Assembly: GCA_025024175.1 (NCBI GenBank)
Contig: QCXZ01000041.1
Span: 50,215,786-50,279,785, forward strand
DNA length: 64,000 nucleotides
From: Rhyzopertha dominica
Taxonomy: Eukaryota > Arthropoda > Insecta > Coleoptera > Bostrichidae
Direction: 5' to 3'
Notes under the pieces: model-generated
Database searches by the model: none
Told to the model about the DNA's origin: nothing
The model's input: the letters and a program-made list of their open reading frames with translations, nothing else
Program-made: the position numbers and the translations under genes
Shown: positions 1-12,084 of the stretch, piece by piece
How positions within the stretch are numbered: position 1 is the stretch's first letter
How the letters are laid out: every line of letters begins with the position of its first letter

Positions 1-930
1 TTGGTGCAGTCTGAAGGTATTTAGAATTATACCCAAACTGAAGACAACCCAATCACAAACTGTTCAGACGTGTTTTCGTCCTAAAAGCTTAAATGTTGCT
101 AGGAAAACTATCAACGTCGATGATGAAGACGAGATTTTAGTTCATATTTCGGAAAATCCAGATATCAGTACTCGTCGGTTAAGTGCGGCAACAGAAATGA
201 GCCACTTTTATCTGGAGCATTTTAAAGAAAGATAATCTCCATCCATATCACTATACTCCCGTCCAAAATCTGTTTCTTCAAGATTTACCAGTTCGCCTAC
301 AGTTTGCTAAATTTATCGTAGGTAAACAAAACGAAAACCACGATTTCTTTATAACCTCCTTTTCACCGATGAGGCGACGTTTACTAGGCGAGGTGATTTT
401 AATTGTAAAAACAATCATTTGTGGGACTCCGAAAATCCACATGCTCTAAAGGAACGACATTTTCAGCATGAATTCAAAATAAATATTTGGTGTGGTGTGA
501 TATCCGTTTTTTTTTTAATTGGTCCTTTTGAACTTCCTCCTAATCTGAAAGGGGCCCCTCTATTTAAACATCCCTGAACAAAATTTCAACACACTACTAG
601 AAGATGTACCACTAGCCATAAGGCGGAACATTTTTTTCTGCCAAACGCCAATACCCGAATGAACTTTTTCCTCACCGGTGGATTGGGCGTGGCAGTGAAT
701 TTATTTGGCCAGATTTCAACCCTCTAGACTTCTCAATATGGTCACAAATGAAGGACATGGTTTACAAAGAAACAATTAATTCCATCGAAGAATTACGACA
801 GAAAATTCAATAAGCTGCTAATATTATTAAAAATAATCGACAAATGTTATTTAATATTCTAAGATCTTTAAAGATACGCCTTACAAAATGTATTGAAATG
901 GAAGGCGGTCATTTTGAGCATTTACTTTGA
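1..930 (+). pseudogene. DD41D mariner-like transposase relic, cut by the window edge
   Basis: Decayed IS630-Tc1-mariner transposase, a nuclear cut-and-paste enzyme in its intact form. Translating in shifting frames gives family blocks in the right order: RKTINVDDEDEILVHI and NPDISTRRLS (helix-turn-helix region, ~100-190), YHYTPVQNL (~245), LLFTDEATFTRRG carrying the first catalytic D (~357-395), IWCGV (~485), a lost second-D block, RWIGRGSEFIWPDFNPLDF with the third-D region (~677-732), and the C-terminal GGHFEHLL ending at the stop near 930. The GGxHFEHLL ending also occurs in the copy at 18.3-19.4 kb. Several stops and frameshifts make it inactive. The 5' end lies outside the window and no clear right TIR was found. 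Confidence 0.8.
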
Positions 931-1790
931 AGTTTTCTTTTATGACTGCTACTGATTGTTATTTGTTGCCTTTACTGTTGTTACCCGCATTGTGGTAATT
1001 TAAAAGAATAATTTCATTTTACGACAAACATAATTCAATAACTGTTTAAAATGTAAATAGCTCAAAAACTGATAGAGTTACATGAAATAAATAAGAGTGC
1101 CTTTTTTATTGAAAAACGGAACTGCCTTTTAGGTCTTCTAGTCATTTTAGCCATTACTCGTAAGGCAAAAAAGGTATGTTCAGTAACAGGGTGTACCTAG
1201 CATTAAATTCGTATTTCTCTTGCCAAAAACATAAAGTTGCTAATTTTCCAGACGATACTGCTAAAAATCACAAAATAACTGAAAAATTTCAAATTATATA
1301 TATAATCAATCGGAGGTTAAAAAGCAGCCCCAGTATTATGCCAATACAATATACAATATACAAGTTTATACGCCCATTTCCATCTGTTAACTCCGTGACC
1401 CTTTTTCCCTTGTGACCCTATAACATTCCAAACATCCTCCCGAGCGTTTCCTATCGAATTTGTGTCTTGTTAGAATGTCCACTGTATAGAAACACGGGTT
1501 TTTTGCGTCGTGTTCCATCGGCGATTTCTTTTCTCGTGCAGATCGGATTAAACGCTCATCGATCAAAGAATTCCTTTAACAAAACAACCGTATTGACCGT
1601 GACCGTTGATGGATTAGGAGATTAGACAGTGGCGTGGGTCCGGGGACTTAACTGTAAAACGTTTCGGAAGGTTATGGAATGCGGATAGGTCGTTAGATGA
1701 TGATGGCCGTCCATTTGATCCTTGTCCAAGTCAAACATGTTTACGAGTAAAAAATTAGACTGGATTAGCAGGTTGTGGGAATAGCTAAGT
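931..1790. other. Unassigned spacer
   Basis: AT-rich flank of the first transposase relic, then a moderately GC-richer block (about 1430-1720). An 79-codon open stretch at 1176-1415 has low-complexity composition and no recognisable motif. No exon, RNA gene or TE end could be supported. Confidence 0.5.
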
Positions 1791-2224
1791 TTGTCCATGT
1801 TTAATATACATTTAGAAATTCCCCAGTTACCTTTTTTACCTAAGTTGGCTTTGAATGATTACTTAATTGTCAAATCCATATTTAATCGTCAAAATTACAA
1901 AGGTTTTCCTGAGTTAGCAATTATGTGTGAATTTTCAACTGCGGAATATGCAGACATTATTTACAGCTATGGGATTAACTAGTGGTAATACTCGACGTGC
2001 AGCACGAGAATATGGACGTAGATTTCCAAATCGACACCAACCTACTAGGTCAGTTTTTAGTGCATCATTTCGCCGACTTAGGGAAACGGGCACCGAGACA
2101 TGTTCGTCCCCATGAAACAAATGTACAAAATGAAGAAAATGTTGTAGATGCTTTTGTGGGAGAACCCTTCCCTTAGTACGCGCCGGCTAGCAAATCAGTT
2201 ACAGTTGTCACCACATTATGTGTG
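1791..2224 (+). pseudogene. DD41D transposase family A, copy 1, N-terminal part
   Basis: N-terminal DNA-binding part of a mariner-like transposase, nearly identical in sequence to 50203-50585. Shared peptides are LALNDYLIVKSIF, FSTAEYADI and AAREYGRRFPNR (the last is typical of the first helix-turn-helix region of this group), followed by RSVFSASFRRLRETG. Frameshifts break it near 1980 and 2095. The coding match stops at 2224, where a 1.69-kb element interrupts it, and resumes at 3915. The copy at 50 kb lacks the insertion, which fixes the breakpoint. Nonfunctional. Confidence 0.85.
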
Positions 2225-3914
2225 CACAGAGAGAACAATTTGTTTGGAAGAAAAAAATATATTTACGGCAAACAAATTATTTGTTTGTATATGGCGAAGT
2301 AAATGATTTGTTTGTTTCAATCCCTCAAAATTCTTGAAGCGGCTAAAATAACATTTATTTAACATAATATATACAAAGCTTTAAATTAACTTTTGAAATT
2401 ATTGAATCAAGAATAATCATTTCCTTTGCAGAATAAAGTATTTGTTTCACTAAACCATGAAGATGTTTGGAATAAACATATGATTAAATTTGACTGAAAC
2501 AAATATTTGTTTGGAATCAGAGAAGAGGTAAGTGATTCTCTCATACCAAATAAACATTTCTTTGCAGTAAAGATATCACTGATTTAGTCCAAGGAAACAG
2601 CTATTTCCTGGAATCAAACAATTGTTTGATTGAAAGAATTTATATGCTCAATTCATTATCTCTGTTATTGCAGCAAACTGCATGTGAATTTTAATGAAAT
2701 ATATATATATTTTTTAATTAGACTGTATTAATATTGCATTCAAACAAGCTCTTTAAACATATAAAAAAATTGTTTTTAAGTTAAAGAAATAAATTTTGAT
2801 TAACCCACTTCGATATGTCTAAGTATTTTATGCAAGTGTATTCCTGTGGCTTCCTGTTTTTTATAGAGCGTATAAAATTTGTTTCTTGTTATTAAAAATG
2901 CAATATGTCACTCAATTCATTTCCGCAAAACTGTAATTGGTTTAGTAAAAAACATCTGATTTAAATCAGCCTAGCCCTGACAAGTCCATTGACAACGTAA
3001 ATTTTGCTATTTATATGTACGAATATAATGCAGACGAAAAGTATGATATTTATTTTAATTTAAAGGACGGTCACAAATCTACTGGTTTCTATAGCGTGAT
3101 AAATGTGTTCCTTTTTAGTATAACAAATATACTGAATAAATAACGCATTACTTGTAATAGTAGTTTGGTACAAATAGGGCACTTCATTGAGCAGACTTTA
3201 CTAATATATACCTACTTCAAGATGTAGAGAAACAACGCCTTACGAATCATAGATGGTCATTTTGTAACAGAGCTTGCGTTAACGATCATGTGCTTGTTTG
3301 AATGCATTATTTTTCACATCATATTAAGCAAATACTTTCTTTAGGCTTCATACTTACTTTTAAAATCTGTGGCCATCTTTCTCTTTTGTTTCACAATTTA
3401 GTGAAATAAACTGACAATAATAAGAAACAAATAACGGCGGCTTTTCCCGATTTACCTTGATACATTCTGTCCAGTGTCCAACCATGGCTAAAGAAGCGGA
3501 ACTTCCACTTTGCTAGTGGCACGCGCAAATTCAAACAATTATTTCTTTGTATCCAAAACAGATTGTTGCATTAAAGCATCATTTATTCTGTTTAAATACA
3601 TGTTGTTTGCTGTAACAACAGGTGTGTTTGAGTTGAACATTTAAATAGTTGAATAACAAAAAGAAACACTGATTTAACGAAATATAATAAATTGTTTGAC
3701 CGTGAAAAATAATATTTTATTCGCTCAAATAATTATTAGGTTACTTGAACTCGCAAGTCCGATCTCAAACAAATGGTGATATGTATAGTTACAAACAAAC
3801 TGATATTCTTCTTACAAATAAAATTTGTTTGTTTGAAGATAAATTTGTTGGACCTAAAGAAATGTAAGTCAAACAAATTGATTTTATAAATCCAAACAAA
3901 CAGTTTTATCTGTG
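2225..3914. mobile_element. Non-autonomous DNA transposon with CACAG ends and subterminal repeats, inserted in a DD41D copy
   Basis: Boundaries come from comparison with the uninterrupted copy at 50.57 kb. The 24-bp ends, 2225-2248 and 3891-3914, are inverted repeats matching at 20 of 24 positions; both start CACAGA read inward and share TTTGTTTGGA. A TG (2-bp) target duplication fits symmetric ends; a 4-bp TGTG reading is possible if the right end is set two bases shorter. Many copies of ATTTGTTTG or its complement CAAACAAAT cluster in the outer ~400 bp (2240-2640 and 3535-3905) and are sparse between. It has no long ORF. CAC-start termini, short target duplications and subterminal motif arrays are known for CMC/EnSpm (CACTA-type) elements, so I infer a non-autonomous member of that group; the family is unproven. 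Confidence 0.8.
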
Positions 3915-4590
3915 TGGCGAACCTTAAATAAAGAGGTCTTACATCCATATCATCGTCAAAGTGTACAAGCACTACACACTGAAGCTAACCAGCAGCGATT
4001 CGAATTTTGCCAATGGATTCTTCAACAAAATGCACGTAACCCTAATTTTAATTCACTTGTTCTTTGGTCAGATGAATCATGCTTTACTAGGGATGGTATA
4101 ACAAACTTCCATAATGAACATGTATGATCTTTGCAAAATCCCCATGCCATTAGACCCAGACGATTTCAGCGACGATTTAGTGTAAATGTTTGGGGTGGCA
4201 TTTTCAATAATATCTTGCTGCCTATACAGATCATAAATGATCATTCAAATGAAGAGTTTTTTGGAGCATGCTCTTTATGATCTCGACGAAGTACCACTTA
4301 AAGTGGTTAAATAATAATTTTCCAAATCATTGGATTGGTAATGCAGATCCAGTAGCTTGCCCGCCACGCTCGCCGGATTTGAATCCCTTAGATTTTTATC
4401 TGTGGGGTCATATAGCAGCTGGTTTATCAGGTGGAGATTACCAATCGCGAGCAATTAATACAAAGAATAATAAATACAAGCCATTAATAAGAAACGATCC
4501 AAATTTTGTACAGCGCAAAACACGGTCATTAATTCAAAGATGTGAAACTTGTATTCTAGCGGTATTATATTTTCATTGTTGTCCATGTCT
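3915..4590 (+). pseudogene. DD41D transposase family A, copy 1, catalytic part
   Basis: Continuation of 1791-2224 after the insertion. Visible blocks: WRTLNKEVLHPYHRQSVQAL, FCQWILQQNARNPNFNSL, LWSDESCFTRDG (first D, ~4065-4095), RPRRFQRRFSVNVWGG, a degraded second-D block (~4265-4310), WIGNADPVACPPRSPDLNPL with the third D in PLDFYLWGH (~4335-4410), then IQR and CETCIL C-terminal remnants to about 4590. A stop follows FHNEHV at 4126, frame is lost around 4265, and the second catalytic block is missing. In intact relatives here (23.9 kb) the second and third catalytic D are 41 residues apart. Confidence 0.85.
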
Positions 4591-5003
4591 GGAGAACATA
4601 CTCGGAGTAATTTTGTCGAAAACGCATCTTCATATCTTCATATGGCATATTTTGGGTTGGATAGCAACCATTTGGTCAACCCTCGTATACACCGAAATAC
4701 GAAATTAAAAAAGTACGCGTTAAAATCAAATGCGCACTTGTTTACATTCTTGTGACCACTTTTTATACGTTGCGAGTTTTTTGTCTGCTCTGACGGCCGG
4801 CGTTGATGCATAAAAAATGGGCAAGTCCACTTTTAAGGCGGGTAGGGCAGCTTCTAATACTCGTCGTTAGCATTGTTTGTTAGTATCGAGTGTGATAAAA
4901 CGGCGTGCAGTTCGGGTGAAAACGGGGTGTCTTCAGTTTTCGTTTTCGAAATAACTTTTGACTGTTAGTGACCTTTGTGGCTAGTGTACTACGTTGGAGT
5001 GAT
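4591..5003 (+). other. Spacer with a possible 5' exon ending at a GTAAGT donor
   Basis: After transposon 3' sequence, 4780-5003 is GC-richer than its surroundings, holds no TE motif and ends in GTAAGTGAT, a strong splice donor (GT at 5004). A TATA-like GCATAAAAAAT lies at ~4808 and TCAGTT occurs near 4935. No long ORF. This could be an untranslated first exon of a plus-strand gene, for example one with its 3' end at 22 kb. That is inference; only the donor consensus and composition are seen. Confidence 0.22.
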
Positions 5004-7482
5004 GTAAGTGATATTTTTTTGATGATTACGGTTTGATTAATGATTTTGGCCGGCTAATTCGAAGTGATCGATTAGACAACCTTTGCACTGTTTAATTTGT
5101 AACGCGTACACCGAGAAAAATAATCTTTGATTATAATTTTATAACGTTAATTCTCGAATTTCAAAGAAAGGGGTTTTGAAACTACACCCTCTCTAGATAG
5201 AGCTCAAAATACCTAGATAGATTATGTAATAGATCTCACCAATCTCGACGCTCTGTATCGATAAGCATCTTGCCATTCTTTAAGCATTACTTGATATGTT
5301 GTTTTTTTTTTACAGTTTAATTTAATTTTTTGCACTTATTTGTGAATAAAACAATAAGTGTAATACAATGTTTTACCCAGCTAATATATAAGATTCTATA
5401 CACAGTATTTAACAGCAAAATTAAATTAGGCTGGCTATTTGAAGGCCGCCTCTTTTGTTCAGTATTCTTAAAAGCGTGCTTCGACTTATTCAATCCTAAA
5501 TTGCAAATTCGTTTAACTGTAATTAATGGAGTAGAGTGGCTCACGGCTATCATTAAGAGCTACCTAAGTATCCCGTTAATTAAGTAGATGGTACTCCAGT
5601 GAGAAAACAGAACGAGAAAGAAATCAACGCAAATGTGTATTCGCTAGAATCCGAAAACCAAATAACTTTTCGTCCAATTTTCTATAATATCGTTGAGATG
5701 TTTGATTAAATGACCATGATGAAACGTAATTATAATTTTAATTTCTCTAGATCTTTTGAACGTTTACTTTAATAAGTGAATGAGCGGCTATAAGTAGGTA
5801 GATACAATGATTTGACAATTTCATACGCCTTTCTTTGTAATAAATGCGAACATAGTAGACAATGCTTTACCTTTGGTGCCAGGGTCGTTCGGGGTACGAA
5901 AAATCTTAACTAACCAATTCAGGTATCACGAAATATTAAATGTCAGTCAGTTCTTTTTAGTTCTTCACCGCTATTACCGATAAACATTCGAAACTCATTT
6001 TTGCAATAATGAAAGTACCCATTAGCGTTTACAAAAATCTATCTATCGATTCAGATCAAAAAGAATGGACAGATGTTGAGTCATTATTTGTAATTACGAC
6101 ACATATATTATATGTAAATACCACGGTTCATTGCCATCTATAGTTAGGTTGTACACCCAGGTCTTACCAAGTACCAAGGTTAGTTATTTGCTCGCAGAGG
6201 AAGTTGACAATCTGAATCGGTGAGATAAGGGGTTCCGAATGAATTTATAATTTCTTGCGCCAAAAACAAGGATGTAAAATGAATCAACTGCCGGAGATTA
6301 TTGTAATTTAATATAAAAGCAATTTTCCTTTGCGGTGGGCACTAGTAATTCCTTTGCAGTTTCTCCCTTAACTACAGTAAATGCAAAACTATACGTTGCA
6401 GCTAGAAATTTAAGCAATTAGATTTATTTTTTTCGTAGAGAGTATAAATAATGTGTTTTGACAACATATTCAGAACGGTAAATTCATTTTACTAAGCATT
6501 GGTAACTATCGGTAGCGGGAAGTAAGTTTACTTACTTCCCTAGAAAAGTAAGTAAAGGTATTTTCTAACGTAACTCAAAAACAGCTTTATCCTTTGTATT
6601 TATAATACAGTTTTGATATATGCAGTATAGAAAGCTCGATTTTTCGTGATCTTTCAAAGTTTTTACAGTATTTTTACTCTCCTTCGGAACCATTGTTGAT
6701 ATCTCGTTATAAGAAGATTGGAAGGTTCATTAATATCAGTAGCGACGCTGTGATAGTCTTTTTGATGATAAATTATATAATATCCCATTTGCTACTTTAA
6801 TCTTAACAACAGGTCTAATTCTCGCATACCTTAATCTTATTAGAGATGCTGTCTGAAACATAGCCTTCTGTAATAGATTAAGATTTCTAACCCCTATGTC
6901 TCTTTAGAGCACGCACGTCAACACCTTTTACCAGTAATGTGGCTGACGATCTTTTGAAAGCGTGGCCGGTGTACTCCTTGGCATNTGGAAATCCAAGAAA
7001 TGTTGTATTAAGTATTNGTCTCTTATTGCTTAGCGTTCNTAATGAGAAAGCTATTTAAGTTAGCAAAATAAAATACAAGACACGCTATATCGTGGTTAAT
7101 AAACTATAAATAATATATTAAAAGTCAAACGATAAAGACAGTCAACAAAGCAACATAACAATATTATAATTACTGTATGTACCATGTGGTCCGCCATCCA
7201 AAACTCTTCAAGCTTTAGAACACTTTAAAAATGGCATAGTGGGTGTCAATAAAAATTTGCAGATCATGATATTTTACAAATAAAGTGAATTTTCTTTAAT
7301 ATTTCTATTTTCAATGAATTTTAGATGTCAATTTTTTAATTATTAGTTAAATACACATAAGAATTTGTTATGTTTATTAGTTTTTATTGTTATTTTTTCT
7401 TTTATTTGATTATTATTCTACTTTACGTGTTTAATACTTCAATTCGTGACAAAATCGACTATTTTTAATCGATGCATGGAAG
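5004..7482. other. Noncoding spacer, no gene recognised
   Basis: AT-rich sequence. Open stretches on both strands at 5317-5587 overlap each other and lack motifs. There is a hairpin at 6517-6540, and single unresolved bases at ~6985-7040. No TE end or exon could be supported. Confidence 0.5.
6517..6540. repeat. Short perfect hairpin
   Basis: GGGAAGTAAG (6517-6526) and CTTACTTCCC (6531-6540) are perfect inverted repeats around a TTTA loop. Another AAGTAAGTAAAG follows directly. Function unknown. Confidence 0.7.
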
Positions 7483-7905
7483 AAATATAATCGTAAGTAA
7501 GAATTTAGGATGGCAATGCCATCTGTCAGTATTACACTGACATGATGACAAAGCCACTTAGCTGCCATAACGGGAACTACTTCCTAAAGGAAGTGACCTG
7601 TAGCCTGACAAATTGGCATGCAACTGCATACTTCAATTTGACAGCAGGCCCCAACGGCACTTTTTGCTGACGGGCAAGAACCAACATACATTAAGATGCA
7701 TATCTATGCTGTGCTGTCTACACCTCAACCAACTGCAGATAGTACTATTTCGCTGTCATTACAGCTCATCAGTGCAGTTTAGGTCTAGTGAAGACAACAC
7801 GTGTTGTCTTCACTGATGAGCTGTAATGACAGCGAAATAGTACTATCTGCAGTTGGTTGAGGTGTAGACAGCACAGCATAGATATGCATCCTAAATATAA
7901 TCGTA
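7483..7905. mobile_element. Foldback-type palindromic insertion flanked by a 13-bp direct repeat
   Basis: AAATATAATCGTA occurs exactly at 7483-7495 and 7893-7905. Just inside are TTAGGATG (7505-7512) and its complement CATCCTAA (7886-7893). Inside lies a large palindrome: 7695-7774 is the reverse complement of 7811-7890 (80-bp arms), with the 28-bp perfect palindrome 7787-7814 at its centre and a 12-bp asymmetric insert (7775-7786). Both strands read through the arms, so the apparent ORFs ending in the same residues are artefacts. Foldback elements and MITEs can have this architecture; no transposase is encoded. The last bases of the left arm are the only clear interruption, so the palindrome looks recent or conserved by conversion. 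Confidence 0.75.
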
Positions 7906-8984
7906 GTTTGTAGTTTTAAGGACAATGCTGTGTATCCAAATGATAAAGTACAACGAGATCCAAAACGAAAAAAAATTAGTGAGTTACGGTGTTTGAGATT
8001 ATAGATTTGAGAATAGATGTTATCTAAAGTAGTGTATATAATTTTATAGTTCACCAAAGTTTTTTTGCATCAAAGAAAACTATTTTCTACAAATTATGTG
8101 TATCGGGCAACTATGACAACATTTTTGTCCATTTAATCGTTTGCTGCGTTGTAATATTTAACACTTTCTTCCTATTTACTCTCAAATCAATAAAACTAAT
8201 GCGTTTAAATGACCACGTCCATTTTATTTTTAAAACAATATTTAACCAAAGCGCAGGTTTCCCAATGTTCCTGCAAACATCAATCAGCCCAGGAGGACTC
8301 TAAAGCTGCTCTAATGGACTTCTCGTGTCGTATAACATCGCTCTCAGCGCTATAACGGGAACATAAAAAATAATATTGCTTCTGCTAATTTAGATAATTA
8401 TGCTTTTATCAGAACCTTCAAGGCTGCTTTGCGATCGAAAACAATTATGTCATTTTTTTAGCGCCTTTCGATGCGCAAACGCTTATTGAAGCGTTTCTAT
8501 AATTAGAATGCGATAACTAACAAAAATACTCTGTGAATTTACAAACAGCAATTCGATCATCACGAGAAGAAGAATCATGGAAGTATAACATTCATTGCCA
8601 CTAGTAGTGATTTTTAAAAATTAAGTCCAGCTTAATAACATATTCAAATCTTGAGGTAGGTGAAATAAATTCACTTCGTCTATGAGTAGCAATTTCCTTT
8701 AGCGTACTATAACACAAAATAAAGTTTTGTACTAGAGGTAGCCCAATCATCTTTTTATCTAAATAAATTTATTGAGATGCTGAAATGGCTTCGTTGGTTT
8801 CTATGTTTTAATCTAATAATATCATTCAATATCATTGTCCATCATCCTCTTAGTCGTGGATTTTTTATTTGACGTCATAGACTAGTGGTTTAAATCTTTC
8901 ATATTTTTGTAGCTAGATACATGTGATGCCACTACATTCAACACGCATTTGTTACTGTTATCGCACCATCTTTTTTTCGTAGTG
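7906..8984. other. Noncoding spacer
   Basis: AT-rich, with no supported coding sequence. A TGACGTCA palindrome occurs at ~8871. Nothing else recognised. Confidence 0.5.
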
Positions 8985-9455
8985 CCACGGGGGTTGAACG
9001 AAGTTTTTTCGACATTATGATTGGTCTATTTTCATCTAATTTTTTTTTGGATTGGTTAAGCCCTTCCTAAATTCGTGGAGTATCCATAGCGCTTAGAGTT
9101 TATTAATTTTCTTATAACGAAACTGTTTTTTTCTTAAAACATTACGTAAACTCTCCTTACAGCAGTTAATTTTTATTATTTTTGAAAACCATCGACGAAC
9201 CAACGTATTTTTGCATTTTTCTGTCCTGAATTCCATTTATAGCTATATATTTCACAGTTGATTGTGAAATTTTGGTCATTCTACTGTATTTTCCGATGGC
9301 CCCTCTTTCTCAAATCACTCGTTTAGCTTTAGTTGGTAAACGATTATGATTATTGTCAAATGCATCTTCCGCCATTTTGACTTCTTCAAGAACCTTTACG
9401 TTGATTTCACCTTCTTGTAGGTTGGAAACATCCACCTCATTAAAAGGTCTCCACA
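8985..9455 (-). pseudogene. N-terminal relic of a DD81E (Sailor-like) IS630-Tc1-mariner transposase
   Basis: Read on the minus strand from an ATG at 9455: MWRPFNEVDVSN, then NRLPTKAKRVI, IGKYSRMTKISQSTVKYI (helix-turn-helix like), then in another frame FRYKKINK, ILHEFRKGL and KIDQS. The order and spacing match the N-terminal half of the element at 32.9-35.1 kb (MFRPWEKAAPS, LTQDAKEIIKK, SEMVGVPYTTVRDI, MRWDYI) and the fragment at 22.5 kb (KKVYKRQVIMESPRISEWL, RDEDRSITY). Many stops are present and no catalytic residue is retained. Upstream sequence 9456-9500 recurs at 17577-17630, so the family has several copies here. Confidence 0.6.
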
Positions 9456-11779
9456 TTTTTATAATAAGTAAGTGCTATAAGAATATTTGAATTTGTAAAT
9501 TGGATTCACGTAAGTTTAAAATTGTTATTAAAAATTAATTTTTTAGTCAGTGCTTTTATTCCGTAAATGATTGTTTATAGAGCTTGAATTTAAGTTGACT
9601 TGTTGCTGCATAATTCCCTTAATAAAATCTTCTGTTAGTGACGTTAAAGTATTGTTATGCTCTGTTTATTTCATCGTATATTTATTTTGGTGTGCTACAA
9701 AATTTTTATTGCAAATTATAGTAGTGAGTTTACATTAAAATTTGAAATCCATCATGATTTATTTACGATGTATGCAATTTTGTAGCTGGAAAATATACAA
9801 TAAAGAGTAGATTGAGAAAGCTACTGCTTTCTGTAAGGTAATTGACTTGTAAACTTTATCAAATGTATTCATATGGACGTAGGGCAATTTCGTGAATAAA
9901 TCCTCGCAGTGAAATGTGATATAAGCTATTTTTGGGGTATAGCTATCCCCCCATTAGCTTCTGCTAGCACCCGCCCCTGACTTGAAGATTCTACAAAAGT
10001 CTGTTTTCCCACCTACGCCCTTCATCCCTCCATAAAGTGCCGACGTCACGGCTTCGCCCTTAAGCTATTCCTGTGCGCTTTCATAAATTTATTCAAATCG
10101 GCAAACACATCGCTTTATTAGGTGTAAACGCTGTATAGCAGCCCACGTAAATATATACCCTGGCGATTATNTTAACTTAATCGATGCCCTTACGGAAGGG
10201 TTTTCTGAACAAAAAAAGTCGACGACACCCAGCGACACGTAGGGTTGACAACCCCGGCGAGTTTAATTGATCCAGGTTTGCAGGGGTGAACAGTCGGAAG
10301 GAATGTTGATGAAAATTTTATAATCTGTGTATAATCGAGTGTGTTATAATGACATGGCAGTTTAGCCATTAAGCAATTTTAGCAGCCTGTACATTTATCG
10401 CGTGAGAAATTTTTGAAAAGTTGAAATTTCAATATTAAAAATAGAAATTTATTTTTCAAGCGTAAAGAGTAAACTGTTTAGAAGATATTAGCAAAAAACT
10501 GCTCAAAACATGATTATTAATCGTATAGTATAAGAAATAAAAACATAAATCTCATTTTGACAATTGGATGTGGAAGTATTGAATTGATTCAATTTGCAGC
10601 GGTTTTTTTGAATAGCGATATTGAATCGAGTAATACCTCATTTTGAAAGTCTTTCAAAGCCCTTTTTCAAAATGCGTAGGAAAAGGCGATACATTTTTTA
10701 TATACATAGTGACTTTACACGTTCTTTATGTGCATCTCAATAACTAACGGAGCTGGAGCAATAGTAATACTCCTTTCAAAACATGCAGGTTTTTAGGCTT
10801 GTCGGCGCTTTTGTAAGTTCCAATCCAAAACTAATTCAAAGCCATGCTTTCTCGATTCCAAAGCGCTACATTGAAATAACGCAACTTGAAACCACGCGAT
10901 TAATGATGTCCCAGTGACGAACACACCACAAGGCTAAACATAAATTACCCGGTATCAATAGACGTAGACACCTATCCCGTTTCGGTGCCCCAAATTCACT
11001 GTGTCATAACATGACGTTAATGGCCACAGCAAATAATAAAGGTCTAACCGCATCGTAGACGCTATAGATCAGCCTCATTCTAATCGAATTAAGTTGCAAA
11101 ATAGAGTATTATTCGCTCAGACGTGGTTTTGAAAGGTGGCTTTTTTATGTGGACTTCCTTCAGAATTAATAGTGATGAAATCGTTAATGCTGATGATGTG
11201 ATACCTGAGCCATAAAAAATTTTGATCCTCGTTTTGTTACTAGCTCCCAGGTTCTAGTTCATTAATTAAATATTTATCTTTAAGAATGTATATTAACCTA
11301 TTTTTGAAATTAATCATACATACACAATATGTTGGGATTTATTCCTACAGCAACCTTGCATCGTATTATTGCGAGTACGTCACCTCTGTATAACAGTTGA
11401 GATACCATTTTTGCAGGTTATGGGCCTAGCAACTCAATAAAAGTAATAGAAAGAATGTAGTTAAGATCGATAAAAACTTGACAGGAACTAGATCCCATAC
11501 AAATCTAAGAAAACTGAGTCTTTAAAGCAAACATATATAACAACACAGTTGTTCAAAGAAAGAAGTAGTGTTGAGTTCGAGTTTTAACTAGCAAACTAGT
11601 AATACCTTTAAGATTTATAATAATCCAAGAAACAATTCAGAATCATGCTTTAGACCATTCGAGGCTTCTGGACATTTTGCAGTTTTCTTTGCTTTAAACA
11701 TCAGAATGTAATAAAACGAGACAAAATCACTATTTTTTCTTTCTTAAGTTAAAAAATACTACCCTGCTCAATAAATTTT
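9456..11779. other. Long noncoding spacer
   Basis: Mostly AT-rich and unrecognised. Around 9934-9978 there is a GGGG-TATAGCTAT-CCCC imperfect hairpin followed by CACCCGCCCCTG, which resembles one terminus of a hAT-like element; no partner end was found. A GC-richer part (10200-10300) has no ORF. One unresolved base lies at ~10171. Confidence 0.45.
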
Positions 11780-11920
11780 TATATACGTTCTTGAACTCCT
11801 GGAACTAATTTTACTACGGCCCCACCGTCTCTTTGCGTCAGCAGTATCGTACAAACTGGTCTCTTTAAATTACTCCACAAAAAGAAATCAAGTGGGGTTA
11901 GGTCTAGTGATCTGGGGGGG
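11780..11920 (-). pseudogene. DD41D transposase C-terminal fragment
   Basis: Minus-strand translation of 11918 to ~11821 gives RSLDLTPLDFFLWSNLKR, the block around the third catalytic D (PLDFFLW) seen in the other DD41D copies (SPDLTPLDFFLWG at 19.15 kb). About 30 more codons remain open towards 11780. Everything upstream of the block is lost. A run of C immediately precedes it. Confidence 0.6.
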
Positions 11921-12084
11921 GGGTACAGAATAGAGACACTGATTATTATAAGTACTACTTTAAAGTTGATAAGTACCTGTGATTACAGAGACAGGCGTCT
12001 TAAGAATTTATTCAGAGATTTTCTCTTGGTTATTGTTGATGGTTCCTTCTATTGTCCATTCCTGAACAAACGAAAGCTATTTAC

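Noticed and set aside
7613..8057. Two ORFs on opposite strands ending in the same residues
   Set aside because: They arise because both read through the arms of the palindrome at 7695-7890; no independent coding evidence.
9930..9978. GC-rich hairpin ending CACCCGCCCCTG as a hAT terminus
   Set aside because: No inverted partner or 8-bp target duplication found within several kb.
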